Below are positions 56,101-64,000 of a DNA stretch of 64,000 bases, piece by piece. Below the pieces are notes generated by a model that made no database searches, had not been told where the DNA came from, and worked only from the letters and a program-made list of their open reading frames with translations. A program made the translations under genes and the position numbers. The stretch comes from Chitinophagaceae bacterium (GTDB lineage Bacteria; Bacteroidota; Bacteroidia; Chitinophagales; Chitinophagaceae), in assembly GCA_003168265.1 (NCBI GenBank), contig PMSV01000003.1, forward strand, positions 1-64,000, in the 5' to 3' direction. Within the stretch, counting starts at the first letter, position 1, and the number at the start of each line of letters is the position of its first letter.

Positions 56101-58191
56101 ATGCAAAAACTTGAAAGCTATGTTTGCGGGCTGTGGGTTCGGGGCGCAGACGATGGGCAATTGCTCAGCCATGCCATAACCGGCGAACCGATTGCAATGG
56201 CCTCTACGAAAGGACTGGATTTTGGCTCCCTATTGGATTATGGCCGCCACAAAGGAAATCCCGCATTGCGGAAAATGACCTTTCATGAAAGGGGGAACAT
56301 GCTGAAGGCCCTGGCCTTTCATCTAAAGGCTAACCTGGAGGAGTTCTACCGGATCAGTTACCAGACCGGGGCGACCCGTGCCGATAGCTGGATTGATATC
56401 GAAGGAGGGATCGGCAATCTTTTTTCTTATGCCTCCCTGCGAAGGAAATTTCCGGATGAACCCTTTTGTATGGACGGGGACCCGATCAATCTGAGCAAGG
56501 GCAACTCATTCATGGCCCAACACCTGCTTCTGCCCAAGACAGGGGTTGCGATTCACATCAACGCATTCAATTTTCCCGTTTGGGGCATGTTGGAAAAAAT
56601 TGCTGTCAACCTTCTCGCAGGTGTTCCGGCGGTAGTCAAACCGGCAACCATCACCTCGTATCTGACCGAAGCCGTCGTGAAATCCATCATCAGTTCAGGC
56701 ATATTACCCGAGGGAGCACTCCAATTGATCTGTGGAAGCGCAGGCGATCTTTTGAATCATGTGAGCGCGCAGGATGTGGTCACTTTTACGGGTTCCGCTT
56801 CAACGGGTTTGGTTTTGAAATCCCACGCCAGGGTCCTTTCAGAGAATGTCCCCTTCAATATGGAAGCCGATTCCCTGAACTGCATCGTGCTCGGAGAGGA
56901 TGTGAATCCCGGAATGCCTGAATGGGATGTTTTCATAAAGGAAGTCCGAAAGGAAATGACGGTGAAGGCGGGCCAGAAATGTACGGCAATCAGAAGGATC
57001 TTTGTTCCCGAAAATAAGATGGAAGAGATATCAAAGGCAATCAGTAAGGCACTCTCTCAGACCCTGATCGGAAATCCGCTTAATGAAAAGGTCAGGATGG
57101 GATCGCTGGCCGGACAATCTCAAAGGGAGGAAGTGAGGGGCCAGGTCCGGAAATTGCTCGCCAGTTCGCAAATCATTTATGGTAGCCTTGACAGCGTCGA
57201 GACAGTTGATGCCGATGCGGTCCTTGGCGCTTTTATCAGCCCGCTTCTTTTGTTGAATGAAAATCCATTCGTTTCAAGGGAGCCCCATGAAGTTGAAGCA
57301 TTTGGACCCGTTTCGACCATCATGTCATATAGAACAACTGAAGATGCGATGGAACTCTCAAGAAAAGGAAGGGGATCGCTCTGCAGCACCATCGTATCGG
57401 CTGATGCCCGCCTGATGAGGAAATATGTCCTGGAAACAGGAACCCATCACGGTAGAATACTGATCCTGAACCGGGAATGTGCGGCTGAGTCAACTGGACA
57501 CGGATCTCCCCTGCCAGCCCTCGTGCATGGAGGCCCGGGCAGGGCGGGAGGAGGAGAGGAAATGGGTGGTATCCGCGGGATAAAGCACTATATGCAAAGG
57601 GTGGCCGTGCAGGGTTCACCAGGTTCTATCACCGCTGTTTCCGGGCAATACCAGCAATATGCACCTGGCAAGACTATTCCGGATGCCGGACATCTATTCA
57701 AAAAATATTTTGAAGAGCTCGAAGTGGGAGATCAATTGATCACGGAAAAAAGACTCATAACCCGGGAAGACATCGAAAAATTTGCTGACTTAAGCAGGGA
57801 CCATTTCTATGCCCACCTTTTCAATACCGAATTCAGTGATACCATGTTTGAAAGACAGGTGGCGCACGGATACTTTATCATGAGCGCCGCAGCCGGACTA
57901 TTTGTCTATAGCTATGACAAAAATCCGGTTCTCCTCAATTATGGCATCGATGAACTGCGATTTACAAAACCCGTTTATCCCGGTTCCGAGATCCATGTCT
58001 GCATTACTTGTAAAGAGAAATTGCCTGTAGACAGGAGGAAGATCGAGAAGCCTGAGGATTTCAAAAGGGGTGATGATATGGATAAAGGGATTGTCAAATG
58101 GCTGGTTGAAATTTTTGACGAAAGCTCCGAATTGGTCGGGCTGGCAACCATTCTCACCATGGTAAAGAAGAAAAACCAGAGTCCTTCATGA
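56101..58191 (+). CDS. paaZ: Bifunctional PaaZ: oxepin-CoA hydrolase / semialdehyde dehydrogenase
   Basis: 696 residues. The N-terminal aldehyde dehydrogenase domain (about 1-520) has [10 protein letters not shown], the NAD loop [10 protein letters not shown], Glu256 (NMEADSLNC) and the catalytic Cys294 ([12 protein letters not shown]). The C-terminal MaoC-like hydratase domain (about 540-690) has [14 protein letters not shown] with the Asp/His pair, and [13 protein letters not shown]. The enzyme opens the oxepin ring in phenylacetate breakdown and oxidises the aldehyde. No other paa gene is in the window. The stop overlaps an ATG that probably starts the DUF1304 gene. Confidence 0.95.
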   Translation: MQKLESYVCGLWVRGADDGQLLSHAITGEPIAMASTKGLDFGSLLDYGRHKGNPALRKMTFHERGNMLKALAFHLKANLEEFYRISYQTGATRADSWIDIEGGIGNLFSYASLRRKFPDEPFCMDGDPINLSKGNSFMAQHLLLPKTGVAIHINAFNFPVWGMLEKIAVNLLAGVPAVVKPATITSYLTEAVVKSIISSGILPEGALQLICGSAGDLLNHVSAQDVVTFTGSASTGLVLKSHARVLSENVPFNMEADSLNCIVLGEDVNPGMPEWDVFIKEVRKEMTVKAGQKCTAIRRIFVPENKMEEISKAISKALSQTLIGNPLNEKVRMGSLAGQSQREEVRGQVRKLLASSQIIYGSLDSVETVDADAVLGAFISPLLLLNENPFVSREPHEVEAFGPVSTIMSYRTTEDAMELSRKGRGSLCSTIVSADARLMRKYVLETGTHHGRILILNRECAAESTGHGSPLPALVHGGPGRAGGGEEMGGIRGIKHYMQRVAVQGSPGSITAVSGQYQQYAPGKTIPDAGHLFKKYFEELEVGDQLITEKRLITREDIEKFADLSRDHFYAHLFNTEFSDTMFERQVAHGYFIMSAAAGLFVYSYDKNPVLLNYGIDELRFTKPVYPGSEIHVCITCKEKLPVDRRKIEKPEDFKRGDDMDKGIVKWLVEIFDESSELVGLATILTMVKKKNQSPS

Positions 58192-58246
58192 TTTTAGATG
58201 GAATTATAGGAGCCGGCTTCTATCAGGCCTTATCGCCTTCATTGCC

Positions 58247-58582
58247 ATGGAACACCTGTTTTTCTTCTGGATGGAGTTGTTTGCCTGGGAGACTGTGGCA
58301 AAAAAGGTATTTAAAGGTTCAATGCCTGATGAATTGTTTCACCCAACTCGTAAAATGGCGGCCAACCAAGGTCTTTACAATGGATTTCTATCTGCAGGAT
58401 TGATATGGTCCCTCTTTATACAGAATCCTGCCTGGAAAAATCATGTAGCCTTATTCTTTCTGATTTGTATCCTGATTGCCGGTTTATATGGAGCCTATTC
58501 AGTCAGTAAGAAAATATTCCTGGTACAGGGTCTGCCTGCATTGATTACGATCCTTGTTTTATGCGTGACGAGGATGGGCTGA
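58247..58582 (+). CDS. DUF1304 membrane protein, 5' end probably frameshifted
   Basis: 111 residues from ATG 58247 (MEHLFFFWMELFAWETVAKK). The match to DUF1304 continues through MAANQGLYNGFLSAGLIWSL and YGAYSVSKKIFLVQGLPALI. The family normally has about 15 more N-terminal residues. These exist in the same frame just upstream (SRLLSGLIAFIA), but that frame has no start codon. In another frame ATG at 58188, overlapping the paaZ stop as ATGA, gives MILDGIIG; one extra base near 58208 would join the two. So the true gene probably started at 58188 and lost one base. Four-span membrane protein, function unknown. Confidence 0.75.
   Translation: MEHLFFFWMELFAWETVAKKVFKGSMPDELFHPTRKMAANQGLYNGFLSAGLIWSLFIQNPAWKNHVALFFLICILIAGLYGAYSVSKKIFLVQGLPALITILVLCVTRMG
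58531..58563 (+). repeat. Flanking repeat, copy 1 (inside DUF1304 3' end)
   Basis: The coding end TCTGCCTGCATTGATTACGA and following bases recur at 59201-59233 with about 27 of 33 identities. Between the two lies the complete yoeB-yefM module. Confidence 0.65.
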
Positions 58583-58591
58583 TTCGTTAAA

Positions 58592-58903
58592 TTAATCGTA
58601 ATGAAAGCGGCATTGTAGGATATAACATTTCTGGTCTACTCCTTTTTTGCCTTCGACCTTATAAACAAGTCTATGTTCGCCAGAAATTCGTCTTGACCAA
58701 TAACCCTTCAAATCATATTTGAGCGGCTCTGGTTTTCCTGTGCCTTGAAATGGAGTTTTTTTGATTTCGTTCAGCAGGTCTTTTATTTTTCCAACGATAG
58801 AACTATCTGTTTCTATCCAATATTGAAAATCTTCCCATCCATTTTCCGTAAAATCAAAATTCACAGGTCGAGTTTTATAGTTTGTATTTACGGGTCTTGC
58901 CAT
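58592..58903 (-). CDS. yoeB: Txe/YoeB-family mRNA interferase toxin
   Basis: 103 residues. [20 protein letters not shown] opens the YoeB domain; [20 protein letters not shown] and HRLVYKVEG and the C-terminal CRFHYD are the family motifs, with the catalytic Glu, Arg and terminal His-Tyr positions filled. YoeB cleaves mRNA in the ribosome. The ATG at 58903 lies inside yefM (29-nt overlap); a GTG 14 codons later (just before NFDF) would leave a standard-length toxin and is an alternative start. Intact. Confidence 0.88.
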   Translation of the reverse strand: MARPVNTNYKTRPVNFDFTENGWEDFQYWIETDSSIVGKIKDLLNEIKKTPFQGTGKPEPLKYDLKGYWSRRISGEHRLVYKVEGKKGVDQKCYILQCRFHYD

Positions 58904-59120
58904 TCTTTAATTGATCAATTGATTCATGGAGCCTTTGCCTGTTTGCGGAAGTTGAAAGCAAATGACCGGTCTCATTGAGGGAGTTATACTCTTTCATCGA
59001 TAAGATTACAACAGCTTCTTCTTCAGCTCTTGAAACAACAATCACATCTGAAGATTGTGAAACTTCATCCAAATACTTTTTAATATTGTTTCTCAATTGA
59101 GTTATGGTTACTGCTTGCAT
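58875..59120 (-). CDS. yefM: YefM/Phd-family antitoxin
   Basis: 81 residues from ATG at 59120 ([20 protein letters not shown]); an upstream in-frame start at 59144 would fall inside the promoter. The Phd/YefM DNA-binding part [20 protein letters not shown] and [20 protein letters not shown], with the toxin-binding tail, are typical. It inhibits YoeB and represses the operon at TGTACA-core sites, which are present in the promoter. Intact. Confidence 0.9.
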   Translation of the reverse strand: MQAVTITQLRNNIKKYLDEVSQSSDVIVVSRAEEEAVVILSMKEYNSLNETGHLLSTSANRQRLHESIDQLKNGKTRKYKL

Positions 59121-59133
59121 AATATTTATTTTA

Positions 59134-59173
59134 TGTACGCTCAAATGTACAAAATATTGTACGGTATTTCAAA
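59134..59173 (-). promoter_or_regulatory. yefM-yoeB promoter with TGTACA operators
   Basis: On the minus strand TTTG (59170-59173), 20 nt, TACATTTG (59142-59149): consensus -33 and -7. Overlapping them is the palindrome GTACAAAATATTGTAC (59147-59162), including a complete TGTACA at 59146-59151, plus TGTAC at 59134-59138. TGTACA is the known core of YefM binding sites, so autorepression here is well supported. Confidence 0.75.
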
Positions 59174-59200
59174 TAAGATTAAACAATTTGAATTAAATAC

Positions 59201-59233
59201 CCTGCCTGCATCGATCGCGATCCTCGATTTATG
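59201..59233 (+). repeat. Flanking repeat, copy 2 (remnant of DUF1304 gene end)
   Basis: CCTGCCTGCATCGATCGCGA and following bases resemble the DUF1304 gene end and would encode LPASIAILDL then stop, parallel to LPALITILVL in the gene. Weaker similarity continues to about 59256, into the serine hydrolase stop. It looks like the orphan end of a related DUF1304 gene. Confidence 0.6.
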
Positions 59234-59248
59234 ATTGCCCCGGATGGT

Positions 59249-60811
59249 CTAATTCCCGGCATTTCCCTGGACAATCAGATGCCCCTTATCCGGAGAAAAG
59301 CTCTTGATGAGCTCCATATTCAATTTTTGTCCCTCCAACCGGCATCTTATGGTTTCTGTATGAGGACTCTGGATAAAGCGCAATTCCAGTTCAAGAGTTT
59401 TGTCTTCCTTCCATCCATAGGAACCTGCGATCTCAAAAGGTGGCAGATGCTGTAAATTGCCTTGCGCGGTTTCCACAAGATAGGGCCCATGCATTGTTGT
59501 TCTTCCGTAGACCCAATTCCCAGATCCGAATTTCAAATCATAATCGGCGGTATCTGTTTTTATAGTCAGGGTACAAATACCTTTTTCGAAATGAAAGATG
59601 GCGGACTTCATTTTTTTTGAATTGGAATCCAGCAAAAACACTTTATCATTGAGGGTCGCCTCCATGGACTCCAAATCTGATTTTTTTTCAGGATCCAAAG
59701 AAAGTGACGCCAATTTTTCTTTGAGTTTTGTATCCAAACCTGGGTCTGCCGGCAGACTGCCCTTTTGAAATGCAGGCAACAAATATTTCCATACCAGGTT
59801 TAGCTCGTCCTGCATATTACCCGTTTCTGAAGTGATGGCAATGACAGCGTCCTCGTCAGGCATGACTATGATATATTGACCAAATGCCCCGTCTCCACGA
59901 AAGGCATTATGACGGCACCTCCACATTTGGTAGCAATAACCCTGCTCCCAGTCGCTGGAATCCCTTTTAGCCTGTGAATAGGCTGGATGCTGAATGATCT
60001 TCAAAGTGCTGGCCTGCTCAACCCATTCGGAAGGAAGGATCTGCTTGCCCTTCCATTGCCCTTTTTGTAAGAACAATTCACCGAATTTGGCCATGTCTTC
60101 CGTTTTCAACCTCAGGCCCCAACCTCCGGTATTTATTCCATGAGGGTCTGTTTCCCAATCAATGCCATTGATGCCAAGCGGATCGAAAAGGCGGGGTCCT
60201 AAATAGTCAAGGACAGTCTTCCCTGTGACTTTTTGCACTATGGCCGAGAGCATATAGGTGCCCATAGAATTATAAAGAAAGGTCGTTCCTGGCTCATGAA
60301 CGATCGGCGTAGCAAGAAATTCCCTGATCCAATTTGCTTTTGCAGGAATGACGGTCGTAGGATCCGGCTCCATCCCATCAGACATCATAAGGACATCTTT
60401 AACCGTTAGCCCGGCGAGCCAGGGGGAAACCGTGGCCGGTAATTGATCCGGGAAAAAGGAGATCACTTTATCGGAGAGATTGAGCAAATGCTCACTCCAA
60501 GAAAATCCTATTGCTGTCGCCGTGAAGCTCTTGCTGCAGGAATAAAGGGTATGACTCAGCCCCGCCCGATAAGGATTCCACCAGCCTTCGGCCACCACTT
60601 TCCCATGCCGAAGGATCATGATGCTGTGGAATTCATTTTTTGACAGGGCCGCCGCATTCAAAAAATCCAAAATGCCCTGGGAAGAAACTCCTTCCTTTTC
60701 AGGAAGGCTTCTCGTTAGGTTTTCAGGAAGTTTATCTGATTGGGCCTGCCCCCGTTCCTGTGCAAAGGCCAGGACGGAATTAATCAGCAGAATGGTTAAT
60801 AAATATCGCAC
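59249..60811 (-). CDS. Serine hydrolase, class C beta-lactamase-like
   Basis: 520 residues with signal peptide MRYLLTILLINSVLAFAQ. The beta-lactamase/transpeptidase-like domain (about 35-360) has LYSCSKSFTATAIG with the SxxK motif, TTFLYNSMGTYMLSAIVQ with YxN-like YNS, and GINTGGWGLRLKTEDMAKFG. A C-terminal beta domain of about 150 residues follows. Members act as esterases, peptidases or lactamases; resistance should not be assumed. Exported. Monocistronic; 226 nt of gene-free sequence lie upstream. Confidence 0.88.
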   Translation of the reverse strand: MRYLLTILLINSVLAFAQERGQAQSDKLPENLTRSLPEKEGVSSQGILDFLNAAALSKNEFHSIMILRHGKVVAEGWWNPYRAGLSHTLYSCSKSFTATAIGFSWSEHLLNLSDKVISFFPDQLPATVSPWLAGLTVKDVLMMSDGMEPDPTTVIPAKANWIREFLATPIVHEPGTTFLYNSMGTYMLSAIVQKVTGKTVLDYLGPRLFDPLGINGIDWETDPHGINTGGWGLRLKTEDMAKFGELFLQKGQWKGKQILPSEWVEQASTLKIIQHPAYSQAKRDSSDWEQGYCYQMWRCRHNAFRGDGAFGQYIIVMPDEDAVIAITSETGNMQDELNLVWKYLLPAFQKGSLPADPGLDTKLKEKLASLSLDPEKKSDLESMEATLNDKVFLLDSNSKKMKSAIFHFEKGICTLTIKTDTADYDLKFGSGNWVYGRTTMHGPYLVETAQGNLQHLPPFEIAGSYGWKEDKTLELELRFIQSPHTETIRCRLEGQKLNMELIKSFSPDKGHLIVQGNAGN

Positions 60812-61037
60812 TGTATTGGTATTAGGTTGAAAGAATTATGAATTTACCTGATTATTCAATCGCCATAAAATGCAGTTTTTAACAACCAGTTACGCGTTAG
60901 TACCAGCCACCCTGTAAAAACCGCTGAAACCCGCTATGGATAAGCACTTAGGATATTTACGAAAACGAAATTCCGGTACGGAATTTGCGCTATAATGATC
61001 AAGCTTGACTTTTATTAAATATTAAAAATCCGTTACC

Positions 61038-61163
61038 ATGAAAACAGTATTACACAATTCAGCCACAAAAGCTACAAAAGGAGTCTCCAACGCCATTGCA
61101 TTTATCGTTGCACTGTCTCTGGCCCTTTCACTTGGAAGCCTGGTTTTGTTCGTGCAGAATTAA
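61038..61163 (+). CDS. 41-residue small membrane protein
   Basis: ATG at 61038 to TAA at 61161-61163. A basic amphipathic N-terminus (MKTVLHNSATKATKGVSNAI) is followed by one hydrophobic span (IAFIVALSLALSLGSLVLF) and VQN. The clean charge-then-span pattern in an otherwise gene-free gap supports a real small protein. Function unknown. Confidence 0.5.
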   Translation: MKTVLHNSATKATKGVSNAIAFIVALSLALSLGSLVLFVQN

Positions 61164-61174
61164 TAAGCGAAATC

Positions 61175-61198
61175 ATTTTGCAGGAAATTTTGCAGGAA
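61175..61198. repeat. Perfect tandem 12-bp duplication
   Basis: ATTTTGCAGGAA occurs twice in a row, 61175-61186 and 61187-61198, in the gap just before the glycerate kinase stop. It looks like a recent slippage duplication with no known role. Confidence 0.8.
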
Positions 61199-61201
61199 TC
61201 T

Positions 61202-62320
61202 TTATCGATTCATTGCAAGCATATTGCCCAGCGTACGCGCTGTTCGGGTAAGATTGCTACCTGTATTCATTAATGCAGTAGCCATATCCGTGGGCTCATT
61301 GCCGATGGCCAGCAAAACATCAAAATAGTTAGATAGGCTTTCCTGTGCGGATAGCGGAACTCTTCCTGCCATTGCAGTGACGGGCAATCCCAATTTCTTA
61401 GCGCGGACAGCCACCGCAAAGGGCGCTTTGCCTGCAAGGGTTTGTTCATCGAGGCTTCCTTCGCCAGTTATTACCAGATCGGCCTTTTTCAACTCCTGGT
61501 CGAAACCGGTATAATCGAGGAATTTTCCTGCACCGTCCACCAGCCTGGCCCCAAGAAATGAGGCTAATCCGGCCGCGACTCCGCCGGCAGCCCCTCCGTA
61601 TTTGATTTCGCTCATGCGGATTCCTTTATGCCGAAAACTGATCTCATCGAATTTTTCGAGGCAGGCTTCAAGCCTGGCCACGGCTGCCGCGTCTGCGCCT
61701 TTTTGGGGACCAAAGACCCTTGCTGCTCCCTGATCACCTAATAGTTTGTTATCGACATCACATAATATGTCCATATTAACCGTTTCCAGCGCCGCACTGT
61801 CAAGGGCTTCCAACCTAATTAAATCCTCCGGCAGATCTGCCAATTCCTTTCCGCCCTTATCCAGGAACCGAAGACCCAATTCCCTAAGGGCACCGCTGGC
61901 TCCGTCTGTTGAGCAACTGCCTCCAATGCAAAGCAGGATTTTTTTTGCTCCCTGCTTCAAGGCATCCCGGATCAAAACACCAAGTCCTTCAGTGGAAAAA
62001 TGAAGCGGATTCAATTCTTCAGGTTTCATCAGTTTTAGTCCGCAGACTTCCGACATCTCTATTATGGCAATGCAATCCTTGCTGATTTGAATGGAAACAT
62101 CCAGCTCCCTGCCCATGGGGTCACTTGCCTTCACGGCAATAATCTTTGCTCCAAGATGCATTGATAAAAGGCTGCCCGTTCCATCGCCCCCATCGCCCAC
62201 CGGGAAAAGAGTTGCCGAAAAATCAAGCTTGCTTTGAGATAAACCCATGTAAATGCATTGGGCTGCTTCTGTAGCGCTCAGAGAATTTTTAAAAGCGTTA
62301 GGGGCAATTAGCAGGTGCAT
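61202..62320 (-). CDS. Glycerate kinase (GlxK/GarK type)
   Basis: 372 residues. MHLLIAPNAFKNSLSATEAA, LFPVGDGGDGTGSLLSMHLG, LCIGGSCSTDGASGALRELG and DLVITGEGSLDEQTLAGKAP are the conserved blocks of the class II glycerate kinase family, with the substrate Lys/Ser and acidic residues present. It phosphorylates D-glycerate with ATP to 2- or 3-phosphoglycerate. It follows the GntP permease by 9 nt, which supports uptake and use of glycerate or a related aldonate as one operon. Confidence 0.93.
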   Translation of the reverse strand: MHLLIAPNAFKNSLSATEAAQCIYMGLSQSKLDFSATLFPVGDGGDGTGSLLSMHLGAKIIAVKASDPMGRELDVSIQISKDCIAIIEMSEVCGLKLMKPEELNPLHFSTEGLGVLIRDALKQGAKKILLCIGGSCSTDGASGALRELGLRFLDKGGKELADLPEDLIRLEALDSAALETVNMDILCDVDNKLLGDQGAARVFGPQKGADAAAVARLEACLEKFDEISFRHKGIRMSEIKYGGAAGGVAAGLASFLGARLVDGAGKFLDYTGFDQELKKADLVITGEGSLDEQTLAGKAPFAVAVRAKKLGLPVTAMAGRVPLSAQESLSNYFDVLLAIGNEPTDMATALMNTGSNLTRTARTLGNMLAMNR

Positions 62321-62329
62321 GATCAGAAT

Positions 62330-63667
62330 TTAATGAAGCAGCCATAAAGACAACAGCCAGACAAGGCCGAATACAACAGTCCCCATAAATAAGGTAGCAA
62401 GAGAATAGAACTTGAACATTGGACGGGTATCCAGGTCCGAGAAGCGGGCGATCACCCAAAAATAGGCATCATTGGCATGTGAGAGGATCATTGAGCCCGC
62501 TCCCATTGATAAAACGCATAACAAGCGGCCATGATCCGAATCGAGGTGAAGGGCAGGCAACAAGGGATTGACCAGGGAAGCGGCCGTAATGATAGCTACC
62601 GTGGAGGATCCCTGTGCCGTCTTTAACAGCGAAGTGATGAGGAAGGGAAATAGAATGCCCATGCGTTCGAGAGGCAGGCTCCCGCTGAATGCCTCCCCCA
62701 AATGCATCGCCCCCAGAATTGCGCCGAAGGAACCGCCTGCACCGATGATGACCAGGATGCCCCCGGATTTTTCGGCTCCTTCTGAAAGCACCTTTTTTAT
62801 ATTAGTCAGGTCCTTTCTACGGTAACTTAAAATAGCCAGAAGGATGCCGATGGAAAGGGCTGCGAGAGGATCCCCCATTACTCTTATCGAATTAGCCCAA
62901 GGGCTATCTGAATTTTTTTCAAGAGTCATAAAGGAACGGATGGCCATCAGTAAAACCGGGACGAGGATCGGCAGGAGTGCCATTAGTAAAGAAACATGTT
63001 GCTGTCCCGGCACTTCCCAATCATGGCCAGGCATCTTAGATTCCTTCATCCTGGTCTTTCTGCCGGCATAAACTGCCCAGAAATAACCCGTAAGAGAAGC
63101 AGGTATAGCGAGTAAAAGCCCCACCAGTAAGATCTCACCGAAGTCAACATGCAATAAGGAAGCTGCGGCGGAAGCTCCGGGATGCGGAGGTATAAGACAA
63201 TGCACACTAAGCAGCCCCGTCGCAAGTGATACGCTGGTAATATAGGGAGAGATTCCTGATTTTTCATAGATGGATTTATTCAGATTGCTTAAGATGATAA
63301 ATCCGGAATCACAGAATATGGGCATTCCAACCACGAGTCCGATAATATTCATAGAAAGAACAATGAATTTTCTTCCGATCTTTCGAACAATGAAACCGGC
63401 AAGGACGGCAATGCTTCCATTATGTTCCAAAAGAGAACCAAGGGTAGTCCCGAGAACGATAAGTATTCCCAGGGATTTCATGATATTCCCAAATCCGTCG
63501 CGGATATGGCCGATTAGGTCATCAGCAGACATGCCCATCGCAATGCCAAGAATACAACTGATACTTAATAGCGCGAAAAATGCCGGCAGGCGCAGGCCGG
63601 CTGTCAAAAAAACGATCAGCGCGATAGCGACAAATAACCAGGATAACAGATAGGGGAAAGAATGCAT
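62330..63667 (-). CDS. Gluconate/glycerate:H+ symporter, GntP family
   Basis: 445 residues with about twelve hydrophobic segments. Family motifs include GFGNIMKSLGILIVLGTTLG, VGMPIFCDSGFIILSNLNKS and VHCLIPPHPGASAAASLLHV, all characteristic of GntP. Substrates in the family are gluconate, glycerate, fructuronate or idonate. The glycerate kinase encoded 9 nt downstream suggests glycerate. The N-terminus starts at ATG 63667, with a terminator from the preceding gene 44 nt upstream. Confidence 0.93.
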   Translation of the reverse strand: MHSFPYLLSWLFVAIALIVFLTAGLRLPAFFALLSISCILGIAMGMSADDLIGHIRDGFGNIMKSLGILIVLGTTLGSLLEHNGSIAVLAGFIVRKIGRKFIVLSMNIIGLVVGMPIFCDSGFIILSNLNKSIYEKSGISPYITSVSLATGLLSVHCLIPPHPGASAAASLLHVDFGEILLVGLLLAIPASLTGYFWAVYAGRKTRMKESKMPGHDWEVPGQQHVSLLMALLPILVPVLLMAIRSFMTLEKNSDSPWANSIRVMGDPLAALSIGILLAILSYRRKDLTNIKKVLSEGAEKSGGILVIIGAGGSFGAILGAMHLGEAFSGSLPLERMGILFPFLITSLLKTAQGSSTVAIITAASLVNPLLPALHLDSDHGRLLCVLSMGAGSMILSHANDAYFWVIARFSDLDTRPMFKFYSLATLFMGTVVFGLVWLLSLWLLH

Positions 63668-63710
63668 TCAATTCCTGTTGATTGAACAATTTAAAGAAAA
63701 TCTATAATGC

Positions 63711-63734
63711 AAAAAGGCCCGATCGGGCCTTTTT
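63711..63734. terminator. Perfectly symmetrical terminator
   Basis: A 24-nt perfect palindrome: AAAAAGGCCCGA and its exact reverse complement directly abutting, with T runs on both strands. It lies 20 nt past the stop of the PepSY-like gene and before the GntP operon. Confidence 0.85.
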
Positions 63735-63753
63735 AATCTTATCGAACAGTATC

Positions 63754-64000
63754 TTAGTCTTTCTTTATCCTTTTCTGAATCTCCCAATGCTTGTTGGAAT
63801 CGCTTTTGAGCACAATTTTCTGATCGGCATTTTCGAGGATAATTACATAATAGGGTTGATGATGATCAGAAACCTGGTAGAGATCGGTGATCCAATAATC
63901 GGAATAATTAGACTTAACGGAATTCTTCAGGTCCTGTGGAAGTATATCGGAAAGAACAGGATGTGCAATTGCCATAAAACTGGCGTCATCGGAATAATAA
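63754..64000 (-). CDS. PepSY-like (DUF2874-type) protein, 5' end beyond window
   Basis: The frame stays open to the window end (YSDDASFMAIAHPVLSDILP), so the ATG at 63975 is probably internal. SVKSNYSDYWITDLYQVSDH and YYVIILENADQKIVLKSDSN, ending KHWEIQKRIKKD, match the repeating PepSY-like beta-lactamase-inhibitor-like fold of small exported Bacteroidota proteins. The signal peptide would lie outside. Followed by the perfect terminator. Confidence 0.7.
   Translation of the reverse strand, partial: YYSDDASFMAIAHPVLSDILPQDLKNSVKSNYSDYWITDLYQVSDHHQPYYVIILENADQKIVLKSDSNKHWEIQKRIKKD

Noticed and set aside
59249-60811. Serine hydrolase considered as an antibiotic-resistance beta-lactamase
   Set aside because: SxxK and YNS motifs fit the broad class C/esterase family; the second C-terminal domain and lack of a KTG signature nearby do not support a resistance enzyme.

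Overview
The window is chromosomal DNA of a Bacteroidota member, most likely close to the Chitinophagaceae. The clade call is inferred from gene content: an ECF sigma / FecR / SusC / SusD cassette, many short-signal lipoproteins, SatD, a TypA gene and an adk gene each behind a textbook Bacteroidota promoter (TTTG, 19 nt, TAnnTTTG), a cysteine-type OxyR beside katG, and PaaZ. No species can be named from the sequence alone. No prophage, intact insertion sequence or CRISPR array was seen.

Layout. 0-3 kb: the 3'-truncated gene of an Rpn-type PD-(D/E)xK nuclease with KEG repeats, then an intact AbiEi/AbiEii type IV toxin-antitoxin pair behind a near-perfect palindrome. 2.9-20 kb (minus strand): a large glycan locus. 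An ECF sigma factor and FecR anti-sigma lead into SusC, SusD and a FIVAR-like/LamG surface lipoprotein. After a strong hairpin terminator comes a tightly packed eight-gene operon: solute-binding lipoprotein, Gfo/Idh/MocA oxidoreductase, two ABC permeases, a long GH130 enzyme, a putative toroid glycosidase lipoprotein, a second GH130 enzyme and the ABC ATPase. The joint use of SusCD and a binding-protein-dependent ABC sugar importer is unusual; GH130 points to beta-mannosides (inference).

20-31 kb: SatD with a membrane partner, a Tat-exported PIG-L deacetylase, a CcbP-like small protein and a divergent hypothetical gene, a HigBA pair whose toxin lacks a normal start codon, divergent katG/oxyR, an AraC regulator and a frameshifted NmrA-like gene. 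31-48 kb: mainly housekeeping and secreted proteins (M61 peptidase, SMP-30 lactonase, GH123/DUF6067-like protein, AI-2E permease, L,D-transpeptidase, sigma-54, DegT aminotransferase, esterase, DUF5009-type acyltransferase). 47-53 kb: typA, tRNA-Thr(CGT), yceI with an 18-nt operator-like palindrome, msrB, adk, an HtrA-like protease.

53.4-59.2 kb is an AT-richer, disturbed stretch: a degenerate alpha/beta-hydrolase, a frameshifted PepSY membrane protein flanked by a ~33-bp direct repeat, a decayed MntA-HepT module, paaZ, a DUF1304 gene with a probable 5' frameshift, and an intact YoeB-YefM pair lying between two copies of the DUF1304 gene end. 59-64 kb returns to metabolism: a serine hydrolase, glycerate kinase with a GntP permease, and the start-truncated gene of a PepSY-like protein.

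The most notable points are the hybrid SusCD/ABC/GH130 locus with an internal terminator, four toxin-antitoxin loci in different states of repair, operator-like palindromes at abiE, satD, yefM and yceI, and the cluster of single-base lesions at 54.6-58.2 kb.
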